Assembly (NCBI GenBank): GCA_021204375.1 | Contig: JAJPZL010000431.1 | Coordinates: forward strand, 1 to 17,921 | Length of the DNA stretch: 17,921 bases | Direction: 5' to 3' | From: Bacteroides sp. | Lineage (GTDB): Bacteria; Bacteroidota; Bacteroidia; Bacteroidales; Bacteroidaceae | Shown here: piece by piece, positions 1-8,424 of the stretch | How positions within the stretch are numbered: position 1 is the stretch's first letter | How the letters are laid out: every line of letters starts with the position of its first letter | The notes under the pieces: generated by a model | Database searches by the model: none | Seen by the model: the letters and a program-made list of their open reading frames with translations, nothing else | Told to the model about the DNA's origin: nothing | Program-made: the position numbers and the translations under genes

Positions 1-19
1 ACTAAACACTATATATTAT

Positions 20-1225
20 ATGAAAAAATTAAGTTTTACTTTCATTGCAGCTGCCGCTTTATTGCTGGCAGCCTGTAATGACAAAGAAAATGTAGTTGAT
101 AATAAAGGGAACGGAGAGCCCGTGATGACTACGTTTAAAATCACTACTCCCAAAACCTATGCGGACGGTAGTGACGAAGTAGGATCTGACGATGAGAACA
201 AGATCGAGATCGTTGAATTCTATATGTGTGGTTCTGACGGAACCCGGGACGAGAGTCTCTATGCGTACCACAAATACACCGGTGCCGCCAATGAGGAGAT
301 CAGCTTCCTGGTAAAACCCGGTAACGGTAAAAAGATCCTGGTAGCGGTCAATACCGACCTGGGAGAACAGCCGGGTGTTAATCACGGAGAGTTGGAGCAA
401 CTGATCGAAGCCGCCAAACTCGATAATACCAACAGTCAGAGCATAGCAGCCGGTAAATTTGTAATGAGCGGTAAACAGGTGGCCAATATTGCAGAAAATG
501 AGACCGCCAACGAAGTTACCGTTTCTCTCTCCCGTCTTGCTTCCAAGGTAGAGCCTCCTGTGGCAACCAATGTTACAGTCAGTATTCCGGATAAAGACCT
601 GCAAAAAGTCTTTGAAGATGATATGGTAACAGCTTCCGGAGTACAGTTCGCTATGACCGGATACGTACTGATCAACGGTCATAACAGCTCGTTTGTCTAT
701 ACTTATTACAACGATGCGGATAATGAGAAAAGTGCATAGACTAACTGGTCTCCCCAGGGAACCTACTATAAAACAACCTATACCGGTACCGGTGCTTCCC
801 AGGAGATCGCATCCGTATATTCAGGTAGTCAAAACGGTTCTCCCTGGTTACAGGATCTCAATATCTTTGTTTACGAGAATCAGCCTAAGGATACCATTGA
901 TACAGATTCCCAAATTATCGGTTTTACTAAAAATACCACCTATGCCTTTCTGGTTCGGGGTACACTCACCAAAACGGCCGATGATACCGCCCTTACCCGT
1001 TACTGGCGTGTCAACCTCATCCGGGACGACAATTACAGGATCTTCCGAAACACCATTTACCGCGTTACACTCAAAGAGATACGTACGGCAGGGTATGGAA
1101 CACCCGAAGAGGCTGAAGATGATGAGGATAATAGAAAAATTGTTCCTGCGGAAGATTAGACCGGTATCCAGGCTACTATTGAAGTGGTACCCTGGAGAGT
1201 AAAGGTCCAGGATACCGATTTCTGA
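20..1225 (+). CDS. Mfa1/FimA-type major fimbrillin lipoprotein, interrupted by two in-frame TAG codons
   Basis: This is a structural fimbrial subunit, exported as a lipoprotein and polymerised on the cell surface in the Bacteroidales (type V) pilus pathway. It starts at ATG 20 with a short basic N-terminus, a hydrophobic stretch and a lipobox (LLLAAC, Cys at residue 19). The middle has the fimbrillin pattern of Thr/Val-rich beta strands with VTVSLSRLASKVE near residues 165-177. The C-terminus (ATIEVVPWRV) matches the terminal strand of the family. TAG at 737-739 (codon 240) and TAG at 1157-1159 (codon 380) interrupt one otherwise continuous frame that ends at TGA 1223-1225, giving 401 codons. 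Gln (CAG) fits both sites well. As written, only the first 239 residues would be made, without the donor strand needed for polymerisation. The family call rests on general pattern and on the following Mfa2-like gene. Confidence 0.78.
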
Positions 1226-1243
1226 TCCGTTCCTTTTCCCCGA

Positions 1244-1269
1244 AAGGAGAGAAGAACCCTTCTCTCCTT
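1244..1269 (+). terminator. Perfect 11-bp intercistronic hairpin after the fimbrillin gene
   Basis: AAGGAGAGAAG (1244-1254) and CTTCTCTCCTT (1259-1269) pair perfectly around the loop AACC, 19 bp after the fimbrillin stop. No clear T-tract follows, so it may be a leaky terminator or an RNA-stabilising stem. Either would give more major subunit than anchor. It also supports TGA 1223 as the true end of the fimbrillin gene. Confidence 0.55.
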
Positions 1270-1302
1270 CAGATCTTATTTCATTCATTCAAAAAACAGC
1301 CT

Positions 1303-2177
1303 GTGAAAAATTACTCTTTTATTGTTTAACCTGTATACTGCTGGTAGCATGTATTCGTGAAGACCGCGACGACAGTTGCGCTGTTCAGACTCTTGTTTTT
1401 ACCCACAACCACAGTGCGGGAGAGTTTGATTCGGTCATCGGTAACGATATACAGCTACAGGTATATCAGGATAGTATGCTAATAGATACAAAGATCATAC
1501 CTTATGAAACAATTAAAGGAGGAAAAGAATATGAGATCAAGGACTACCCCTTAGGAACCTACTCTTTTGTAGCCTGGGCCCTCCCTGCAGAAGATCCGGA
1601 TGTAGCCGTCATTCCCCCGGTCAGTGTCGGAGCACACTACCGGGACCAGGTACTGGAACAACCGGTTAGCGCAGCGAACAATACGTATCGCAACTCCCTG
1701 GGAGAGATCTTCGAAGGAGAATCGGCCGTAGTCCTTAACCGGGAACAAACTTCCCGGCACGAAATATCTTTAACCACCTGTATCTGTCAGGTCTATTTTA
1801 CTCTCTATCATGCCGATATGGTAATGGATGCCGTTACCGGTAGTCCCGAAATATGGGTAGAACTCGAGGGAGTACGATCAGAAATGAGACTGGGCCGCCG
1901 TTACGGTGGCCGGGAAGTTACCGTTTATAAGGACCTGGTCTATGGCCAGGCAGAGGAGACCCTTATCTCCAACCGGATAGGAATACTGGAGTCGGGAGAT
2001 TATCAGTCTCTTTCCGCTACAGTCTATGTCGATGGAGTCCGTATCTGTCGGGTAGATACCAACGAAAAAGCCAAAGCAGGGTATGTCGTTGAAATAGAAG
2101 CTACACTGGGTGGAGGAGTAACGGTAACCATAAACGGATGGAGAGTAAAGAATGCCGAATACACCTATTACGTATAA
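1303..2177 (+). CDS. Mfa2/FimB-type fimbrial anchor lipoprotein, frameshifted right after the start
   Basis: This is the likely anchor and length-control subunit that tethers the fimbria to the outer membrane. The reading frame ends at TAA 2175-2177 and can be read back, without a stop, through a hydrophobic segment and lipobox (LLVACIRED) at about 1338-1364. That is the typical N-terminus of this family. The candidate start GTG at 1303 is in another frame. One extra A in the A5 run at 1306-1310 would join GTG-AAA-AAA-TTA-CTC to the body and give 291 residues. Without it, the first usable ATG is at 1476, leaving 233 residues with no signal peptide. The body has the family pattern of YPLGTYSFVAWA (about residues 85-96) and a C-terminal VTINGWRV strand. 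Its place directly after the fimbrillin gene supports the call. Confidence 0.72.
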
Positions 2178-2219
2178 TCGTTCTTGCTCTTCCGTAAAGA
2201 GAGATAATCAGTAAATAAT

Positions 2220-3665
2220 ATGATACAAAAAAGAATAATGACCGGAAGTTTAACATACATACGCCGATCCCTATGGATACTGGTACTGGCCGGCGCCGGC
2301 TGTACCGATAAAAGCGATCCGGCAGGAGTTGTCCAGTCGGACGAGGAGTTGGTCGAAATATTTATCTCTGATCCTTCTACCTACGCTGATACCCATACCG
2401 GTAGCGATTCGGAAAAGAATATCAAGGAGATGGACCTCCTTATATTTAAAGGAGATAAGTTCCAGTACCACCGGGAAGCCTATCGGAGTGAGAGTAGCTA
2501 TATGAGTACTTTGAAAGTAGAGCAGGGTCTTACTCTCTATTTTATAGTCAATTCCCGCAGTGTACTGCAAAGCAGCGATCAGCTGATAGAGAGAAAAAGC
2601 TGGGAGAACGACATCCGTCCTTCCCTGATCCTGAACGATCCGGCCGGCCTGCTGGCATCCGATTCACTCCCTATGTGGGGGATCCGGGAGAATGTGAATA
2701 TAGTAGCCGGACAGATCAATCAGTTCTTTGATATCTTCCTGTTGCGTGCCGTTGCCTCTGTAGATGTTTTCAACAGTGAAGACCCCGCTACTTTTTCCCT
2801 GCAGGAGGCCTATATCTATTTTGCCCCGGATAAAGGGTATCTGGCCCCTTCACCTACCAATTACAGTATCAGTGAAAAAGGAGTTTCCGAACCGGAATCT
2901 CCGGCAGATATGCAGAACCTTGCCTCTTCCCTGAAAGTAAATGATGTAGAGGACAAGAAACTCCTTTATCAACTCTACCTGTATGAGAATGATGCACCCA
3001 CAAATACGGTAGGACAAAAGAGATACTCCCGTTTTGTGATCGGAGGAAGCTTTGAAGGAGGCGCCACCACCTACTATCCGGTAGACCTTCTCGACGATGA
3101 TAATGCGACCATTCTTCAGGCCACCCGGAATTATAAATATGTCATCAATATTGCCTCCGTAAGTTCTGAAGGATATCCCGATCCGGATACAGCCGCTCAG
3201 GCGGATGACAGCCGTCTGGAGGTCGAAATTATCGACTGGAACCTGAAGGACGAAAATAAACTGGTATTTGACGGACCTTTCTTTATTTCCGTAGAATCCA
3301 AGTATATTTATATGTATGACCGGGCCGGTTCCACCCGTTCTGTAAGTTTTACCACCAATATCGCGATCGATGATCTCACCATGGAATTTATCGATTCCGG
3401 TAACGGTACACAGGTAGACGGAACCTACTCGATCGCCAACGATCGTTTCAAAGTAGAGTTTGTCTTTAACGAGCAGAACAAGATCAAAGCTTTGCTTGTA
3501 ACTGCGCTGGGAGATTACGATCCCAATACTCAATCGCGCAATCTGCAGGATCTGAAGATCTATTCCAAACGGGTAGTGATGCAGATTATCCTGGAGCAGA
3601 TCCACAAAGATCCCACCGAATGGATCGACGGAGGAGAAAAAGATATCGATCTGGGAGGAGAATAG
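2220..3665 (+). CDS. Mfa-like fimbrial accessory/tip lipoprotein
   Basis: This is an intact 481-residue lipoprotein gene. The start is ATG 2220; a second ATG at 2238 would also leave a working signal peptide. A basic N-terminus with two Arg is followed by a hydrophobic run and the lipobox LAGAGC (Cys at about residue 28). The mature part is acidic and beta-rich, with a Tyr-rich segment near residues 195-215 and a C-terminal block ending EWIDGGEKDIDLGGE. The size and domain style resemble large Mfa-like minor subunits that sit at the tip of Bacteroidales fimbriae, but I cannot name an orthologue. It lies 42 bp after the anchor gene and is the last gene of the cluster, with a terminator 37 bp beyond. 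Its TAG stop is clearly real because a terminator hairpin follows directly. It is the only undamaged gene of this cluster. Confidence 0.65.
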   Translation: MIQKRIMTGSLTYIRRSLWILVLAGAGCTDKSDPAGVVQSDEELVEIFISDPSTYADTHTGSDSEKNIKEMDLLIFKGDKFQYHREAYRSESSYMSTLKVEQGLTLYFIVNSRSVLQSSDQLIERKSWENDIRPSLILNDPAGLLASDSLPMWGIRENVNIVAGQINQFFDIFLLRAVASVDVFNSEDPATFSLQEAYIYFAPDKGYLAPSPTNYSISEKGVSEPESPADMQNLASSLKVNDVEDKKLLYQLYLYENDAPTNTVGQKRYSRFVIGGSFEGGATTYYPVDLLDDDNATILQATRNYKYVINIASVSSEGYPDPDTAAQADDSRLEVEIIDWNLKDENKLVFDGPFFISVESKYIYMYDRAGSTRSVSFTTNIAIDDLTMEFIDSGNGTQVDGTYSIANDRFKVEFVFNEQNKIKALLVTALGDYDPNTQSRNLQDLKIYSKRVVMQIILEQIHKDPTEWIDGGEKDIDLGGE

Positions 3666-3701
3666 CCCCGGAGACCTATCGTTTTTATCCTCTTTGTATA
3701 G

Positions 3702-3737
3702 AAAGGAAGTACTCTCTGTAAAAGTACTTCCTTTTTT
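3702..3737 (+). terminator. Rho-independent terminator of the fimbrial cluster
   Basis: AAAGGAAGTAC (3702-3712) and GTACTTCCTTT (3724-3734) form a perfect 11-bp stem with an 11-nt loop, and the stem runs into a T-rich tract (TTTTTTATT). It sits 37 bp after the stop of the last fimbrial gene. The - strand copy has an A-tract before the stem and a short T-run after it, so it may also stop transcription of the convergent PUL operon, which ends at 3844. The 178-bp intergenic stretch 3666-3843 shows nothing else I can identify. Confidence 0.88.
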
Positions 3738-3843
3738 ATTGTCGGCAGTTCCGGCTAAGACATGCTTATATCCTAGAGTGCCTTTTTCTATACTCCCTGT
3801 ATCTTTACATTCGTCTTTTTTACCTTTATTAAAAAAACAGCCT

Positions 3844-5851
3844 TTATCTTCTTTTCTTGGGATTAAAGTAATCCTCTACCCGGTCCGGAGAGAGCATCTG
3901 TCACAACGAAGCCACCGTCCATCCTGGAGCAAAAATATCATTGTAGAATCCCTTACCATTCTTACCATAATCCCAGTTCGTATGCTGGATCACTTCCGAG
4001 TAATACCCCACGCGGCCGATATCAAACATGTGGCCCGGAACAGGCATCAGTTGTAACATTGAACTTTTTATCACTTCTGAGAAGTCAGCAAAACGGCTTT
4101 CATTGCGCTCTTTAGCCAGCCAGTCCAGAATGGTCGCAAACTCAAAAATAAATACATCAATATGATTGTTCTCAACCGATACATTTCCCCAGCCTCTCGA
4201 TTTAAAATCAACATCTCCCAGCATCTGCCCCGGAGCAAAAGGAACATCCCACAGGTAGTACCAGGAGAGTGTAAAATAAGCACTCTTTTTACACAGATCT
4301 ATATAGTGCTCCCGTTCCTTTCCTTTAGTCACAAAAGATAGATAATACATGGCTGTAGCCGCATACAGGGAAGCCTCTTTATCTTCGCAATTCGCATCCA
4401 GGGTAGACGAAAAGTAATCCGCCTTCTGTATCAGCTCCTTTTCCAGGTATACGGCAGTCCGTTTAGCGCTTGCCAGATATTCTTTGTTGCCGAAATAAGT
4501 AAAAGCCATTGTTAACGGAAGGGTAGCCGAGGGTGTACTTCCTCCGGTAGCATCCAGTATAGTAAGATCATCCGCAAACTTACGGGGAAAACTTCCATCT
4601 TCGTTCTGTAATTTCAGGAAATTACTCAGTAGCTGTTTGATCCTGTTCTCCCACTGTTCATGTTTACGGCCTTGCCTGCGTTCATACTCCAGGTAGTTCA
4701 GAACAGCAAATACCCCTTCGGACTGGCGACGAATGCTATATACGTGGGGCTCCTCCTTATGGGTCATATCCACAAACTCCCTGATAAAGCCGTGAGGCGT
4801 AAATCCATGTTCCAGGTAACTGTCAAAAATAGCGTTCGCATCTGCTACCAGATCCGGACGGTCGTTTAATTCTTCATACTCCAGTGCATTGAAAGCGTTC
4901 AACAAAACCCGTCCTACAAAACCCACTTCGATCGAACCTATACTTTCACAATCGTCCGTACGCATATGCACTCCCGAATAGTACTTCAGGTCATACTTAT
5001 CCACATAACTCTCTTTAAAGAAGTTGGTCAGAATGTTTTTTGCTTCTTCCGGTGTATACTCAGCTTCTATTTTCCGGGGATTGAAACTATCAAAAGAGTA
5101 GTTCCATACATCTGCCACAAAAGCTGAATAATCACTCGCATTCCCTTTTCTTATATTCTAGGTCACGGTCATACTTTCTCCTTCGTCCAGTTTTATAAAG
5201 GTCTGTACCGATGGGTTCAGTGTCAATTTACGGATGTAGGTTTTGGGAGCTTCACTGTAAGGAAATCCAAAAACGAGTGCAGCCCTGCCATCTACATTCC
5301 GGAATCCGGTATAGCCTAAAGATGTTTTTTCACTCAGGATCACCTCTCCGACTTTATGCGTAGTCAGGCACTCCTTATCCTGCTTGTCAGTGCGCAGAAC
5401 CGTATAAAAGTCGCCTGTTCTCTCATTGAAAATCCCGGTAAGGGGTGTACTCAAACGATCTTCCCGGACCTGCCAGCTATCGCTGGTATGGAAAGAAGGA
5501 GCCTGCTCCGGAGAGCGAAGATTTCTCCGGTACCAGAATCCGGGCATGTAGAACTGGCAATCATCGTGACGAAAATCAGATTTAATAACCTCCTCAAAAC
5601 TGAACCATACCGTTTTTTTTGCCCGCAGAGTGACCTCCTCTACCGAACCTGTACTCTGCAGAGAACTCTTCCGGCTAATCTCGATGGGTAATTCCTTCCC
5701 GGCTTTCAATACACCACCCGGTGTTTCCTGCAGGGTATAAGTCTCTGCCGGGTTTCCCGATGATTTCAAACTGATCCGATACTCCGTCTCCTGGGTGGCC
5801 AGTGGTAATAAACCACCGGCCAGGAAAGCTGCTAAAATTATTTTTTCTCAT
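3844..5851 (-). CDS. Secreted alpha-helical protein, probable carbohydrate-active enzyme; one frameshift and two in-frame stops
   Basis: This is the last gene of the PUL operon. I do not recognise the exact family. The N-terminal third (to about residue 235) is beta-rich. The rest has repeated helical pairs with W-, Y- and F-rich loops (QNEDGSFPRK, YYLWDVPFAPGQM, FAPGWTVASL), as in (alpha/alpha)-barrel glycosidases and lyases. A signal peptide can be read from ATG 5851 (IILAAFLAGGLLPLA) only if one A is removed from the A6 run at 5841-5846. A TAG at 5158-5160 follows LDEGESMTVT, and coding resumes in the same frame. A TGA at 3901-3903 stands where Trp (TGG) fits. Beyond it a plausible tail (QMLSPDRVEDYF) runs to TAA 3844-3846. 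Corrected length is 668 residues. The ATG lies 2 bp after the GH43 gene stop, indicating translational coupling. The substrate is unknown. Confidence 0.7.
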
Positions 5852-5853
5852 TC

Positions 5854-6813
5854 TTACTTATAAGTTAATCTGGGGGTTTCGTACTCTTCAGAAATAACCA
5901 TAACTGCGGGGGTATCGTTGGTAAACGATACATTAGCTATGTGCATAAAACGGGGTAATACCTGTGTCTCATCAAAATGAGCGTGGAAAACCATTCTCAG
6001 GTTGTCCTGCTTGTCGCGGAACACAGCACTATGTCCGACACCTTTCAGGTCACTGGGCTGCTGAAAGATGGGGTTTCCTTCGTATTTGGTCCAGGGGCCC
6101 ATCGGAGAGGAGGCTGTGGCATATTCTATCCCATAATTCTGGCTCCGGTAATCGTTGGCCGAATAGGTCAGGTAATAGAGACCGTTATGTTTGGTAACAA
6201 ACGCACCTTCATTGACTACTCCCATCTTGCGTTCCCAATCCTGCGACACCCGGATACACTCGGTCTGTGTATCCAGATCAATGGTTTGCAGATCATCCAG
6301 TAATTTAGCTACCCAGATCACATTTCCGGCATTGAATTTATTATAATAAATATAGGACTGCCCGTCATCATCTACAAAAAGCGAAGCATCAATAGACCCT
6401 TCGATCAGCAGCGGCGCTTTGCTCTCCTGTACAAAAGGGCCCCCGGGCGAATCCGAAATAGCAATAGCAATGCGCTCTTCCACACAATAGTACATAAAGA
6501 ACTTATTTTTTTCTGCGATATAATACACCTTAGGCGCCCAGAAATCCTGGTTACCCCATGAATCATCTTTGTGTAACGCCAGCGTCGATTGCTCTTTCCA
6601 TAGCTTCAGATCCTCTGAAGTAAAAACCACAATACCATCGCTGTGAGAAGTGCCATAAGCATAATAAGTGCCATCGTGTAGCATAATGAACGGATTACCC
6701 AGGTGGATAGGGGCATGGAACTCAAAGTTACTCTTGTCGTCATCACACGCCATACAGAGTGAAACAACCAAAGAGACAAAAAACAATTTTGTTATATAGT
6801 TTATTATTTTCAT
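5854..6813 (-). CDS. GH43-like five-bladed beta-propeller lipoprotein with Asn at the catalytic base position
   Basis: This intact 319-residue gene follows SusD by 12 bp. A signal peptide with lipobox VSLCMAC (Cys at about residue 23) makes it a lipoprotein, probably surface-exposed. GH43 landmarks are HLGNPFIMLHDGTYYAYGT (residues 37-55), FWAPKVYY (about 91-98), SIDASLFVDDDG (about 142-153, pKa-modulating Asp) and VNEGAF (about 202-207, general acid Glu). The normal first motif is DPF, with Asp as general base; here codon 6694-6696 is AAT (Asn40). A GAT-to-AAT transition would explain it, and the related protein at 11441-12414 keeps Asp. If real, the substitution would abolish or nearly abolish hydrolysis and leave a glycan-binding propeller. 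GH43 members release arabinose, xylose or galactose, but specificity cannot be set here. Confidence 0.87.
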   Translation of the reverse strand: MKIINYITKLFFVSLVVSLCMACDDDKSNFEFHAPIHLGNPFIMLHDGTYYAYGTSHSDGIVVFTSEDLKLWKEQSTLALHKDDSWGNQDFWAPKVYYIAEKNKFFMYYCVEERIAIAISDSPGGPFVQESKAPLLIEGSIDASLFVDDDGQSYIYYNKFNAGNVIWVAKLLDDLQTIDLDTQTECIRVSQDWERKMGVVNEGAFVTKHNGLYYLTYSANDYRSQNYGIEYATASSPMGPWTKYEGNPIFQQPSDLKGVGHSAVFRDKQDNLRMVFHAHFDETQVLPRFMHIANVSFTNDTPAVMVISEEYETPRLTYK

Positions 6814-6825
6814 ATCTGTAGCCTT

Positions 6826-8407
6826 TTAATAGTTCGGGTTTTGTTCAATGTTCGGATTGTTATTCACCTCCATGGAAGGGATAGGCAGACACGCATGCAT
6901 ATCCTTATCAAAATTATCAAAGTCAGCATCCCGTGATCTCAGTTCCTCAATACCCTCTTCAGTCTCCAGCAATCCCCAACGGATAAGGTCTGCCCAGCGA
7001 TGCCCTTCGGTAGCCAGTTCAAGCACCCGCTCCATCTGTAAACGTTTCAGGAAAGCGATTTTATTGCTTGCTGCTTCCGAGTGATTCACCTGCAGGTCCG
7101 GCATATTGGCTCTGGCTCTTACACGGTTCACATAACCTACTGCTTCCGAAAGACTTCCGTCCAGTTCGGCAATACATTCGGCATACATCAGTAAGATATC
7201 GGCATAACGTATTACACGTACATTGATCGGGTTGTAATAATCTTCCGTATTGTGTTCGTCACTGCTACTGTATTTACGGTAAAATACACGTCCGGTCCAG
7301 TTACTCTGCCCCCAGGTACCGCTATTACTTGTCACGTTGTATATTTTAGTGTTGTTGCTGAAATCATTGTGCATCTCACTATAAAAAGCCGTATATTTCA
7401 ACCGTATATCATACGCTCCGTCCCTGTTCCTCTCTTTCTTGAATTCATCCACGATCCAGGGTCTCATTTCACCATCTGCCCATCCGATTCCCGGAGGAGC
7501 AAAGAACTGTGCCCGGTGAAGCCCTAAGTTGGGATTTACTTCAAAATCGCCGTCACCTGCCGGAGAAGGATTTGCATCCGAGTATTGTACTTCAAACACC
7601 GATTCCATATTGTTCTCGGTAGTACTTAAAAAGTTATGGGAATAATCAGGAACCAACCCATAATAAGAGTTCCCTCTACCCTCTACCAACTAGAAAAGAT
7701 CACTTTTAGCCTCTTCCCACTGATGCAGTTGCATATAACATTTCGCTCTGACGGCCAAAGCAGCTCCTTTGGTGGCACGCCCTTTATCGGAACTTCCCCA
7801 CTCTTCCGGTAACAGTTCCTGCGCTCTGCCCAGGTCGCTGATAGCCTGTTCATACACTTCCTTTCCGGTATGACCATCCGGTTTCATCCCGGGCGTATAA
7901 ACATCATCTTCCAGGATGATCGCTAAACTTTTAGCGGTACTACCCCATAGCATGGCCAGGTTGTAGTAAAAGAGTCCGCGCAGGAAGTAAGCCTGTCCCA
8001 TCAGTCGCTCTTTTTTATAGGGATCCTCAAACGGTATATCACCTATATGATGTAACACCTGGTTTGCCCGGTAAATACCCTGATACCAGTTGTGATAGGT
8101 GTTTTTATTTCCTTCAAAGAAATCATAATTCACATAGCGGAACTGTGTCCAGTCTTTCAACTCAGCCCAGGGACTTGCACTGAAACCTTTGTCGGAGGTA
8201 AGATCCGTCCGGAACCACCACCAACGGGTATAAGTCCCTGTTTTATAAAACATATTATAGATGGCATTCACCCCATATTCGGCATCCCTTTCGGTAACTC
8301 AGTGATTTTTTTGTCAGAATATTATTCGGATTCTCCAGTTCCACGTCGCAGGCACTGAAAAATGCAGCCACCAAACCAATCAGTAGTAAATTATATTTTT
8401 TCATCAT
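6826..8407 (-). CDS. susD-like: SusD-family outer-membrane glycan-binding lipoprotein, interrupted
   Basis: This binds glycan at the cell surface as the lid of the SusC transporter. It starts at ATG 8407 (or ATG 8404), 17 bp after SusC, with a signal peptide and lipobox AAFFSAC. SusD landmarks are RDAEYGVNAIYNMFY early, YFLRGLFYYNLAMLWG (TPR helix), IRYADILLMYAE, VNRVRARANMP, ERVLELATEGHRWADLIRWG and a C-terminal PIPSMEV..NPNIEQNPNY. Two lesions are seen. A frame change lies between 8312 and 8296 near an A7 run (T7 on the + strand, 8306-8312), where the downstream frame also holds a TGA (8299-8301). A TAG at 7690-7692 splits SDLF from LVEGRGNSYYG in one frame. With a one-base correction the gene encodes 526 residues, normal for SusD. 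Confidence 0.93.
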
Positions 8408-8424
8408 TACTCGCATTTAAGGAT

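Noticed and set aside
59..682. Long antisense open frame over the fimbrillin gene, and similar ones over other genes (e.g. 2850-3605, 14673-15128)
   Set aside because: They lie opposite clear coding regions, lack family motifs or signal peptides, and look like codon-bias shadows.
693..1202. A + strand open frame overlapping the end of the fimbrillin gene
   Set aside because: It is in another frame of the fimbrillin 3' part; the true frame carries the family motifs (NWSPQGTYY, ATIEVVPWRV).
2187..2201. Short inverted repeat CTCTT/AAGAG between the anchor and the third fimbrial gene
   Set aside because: A 5-bp stem without a T-tract is too weak to call.
3694..4056. A + strand open frame across the convergent intergenic region
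   Set aside because: It overlaps the terminator hairpin and the 3' end of the - strand PUL gene, with no recognisable protein features.
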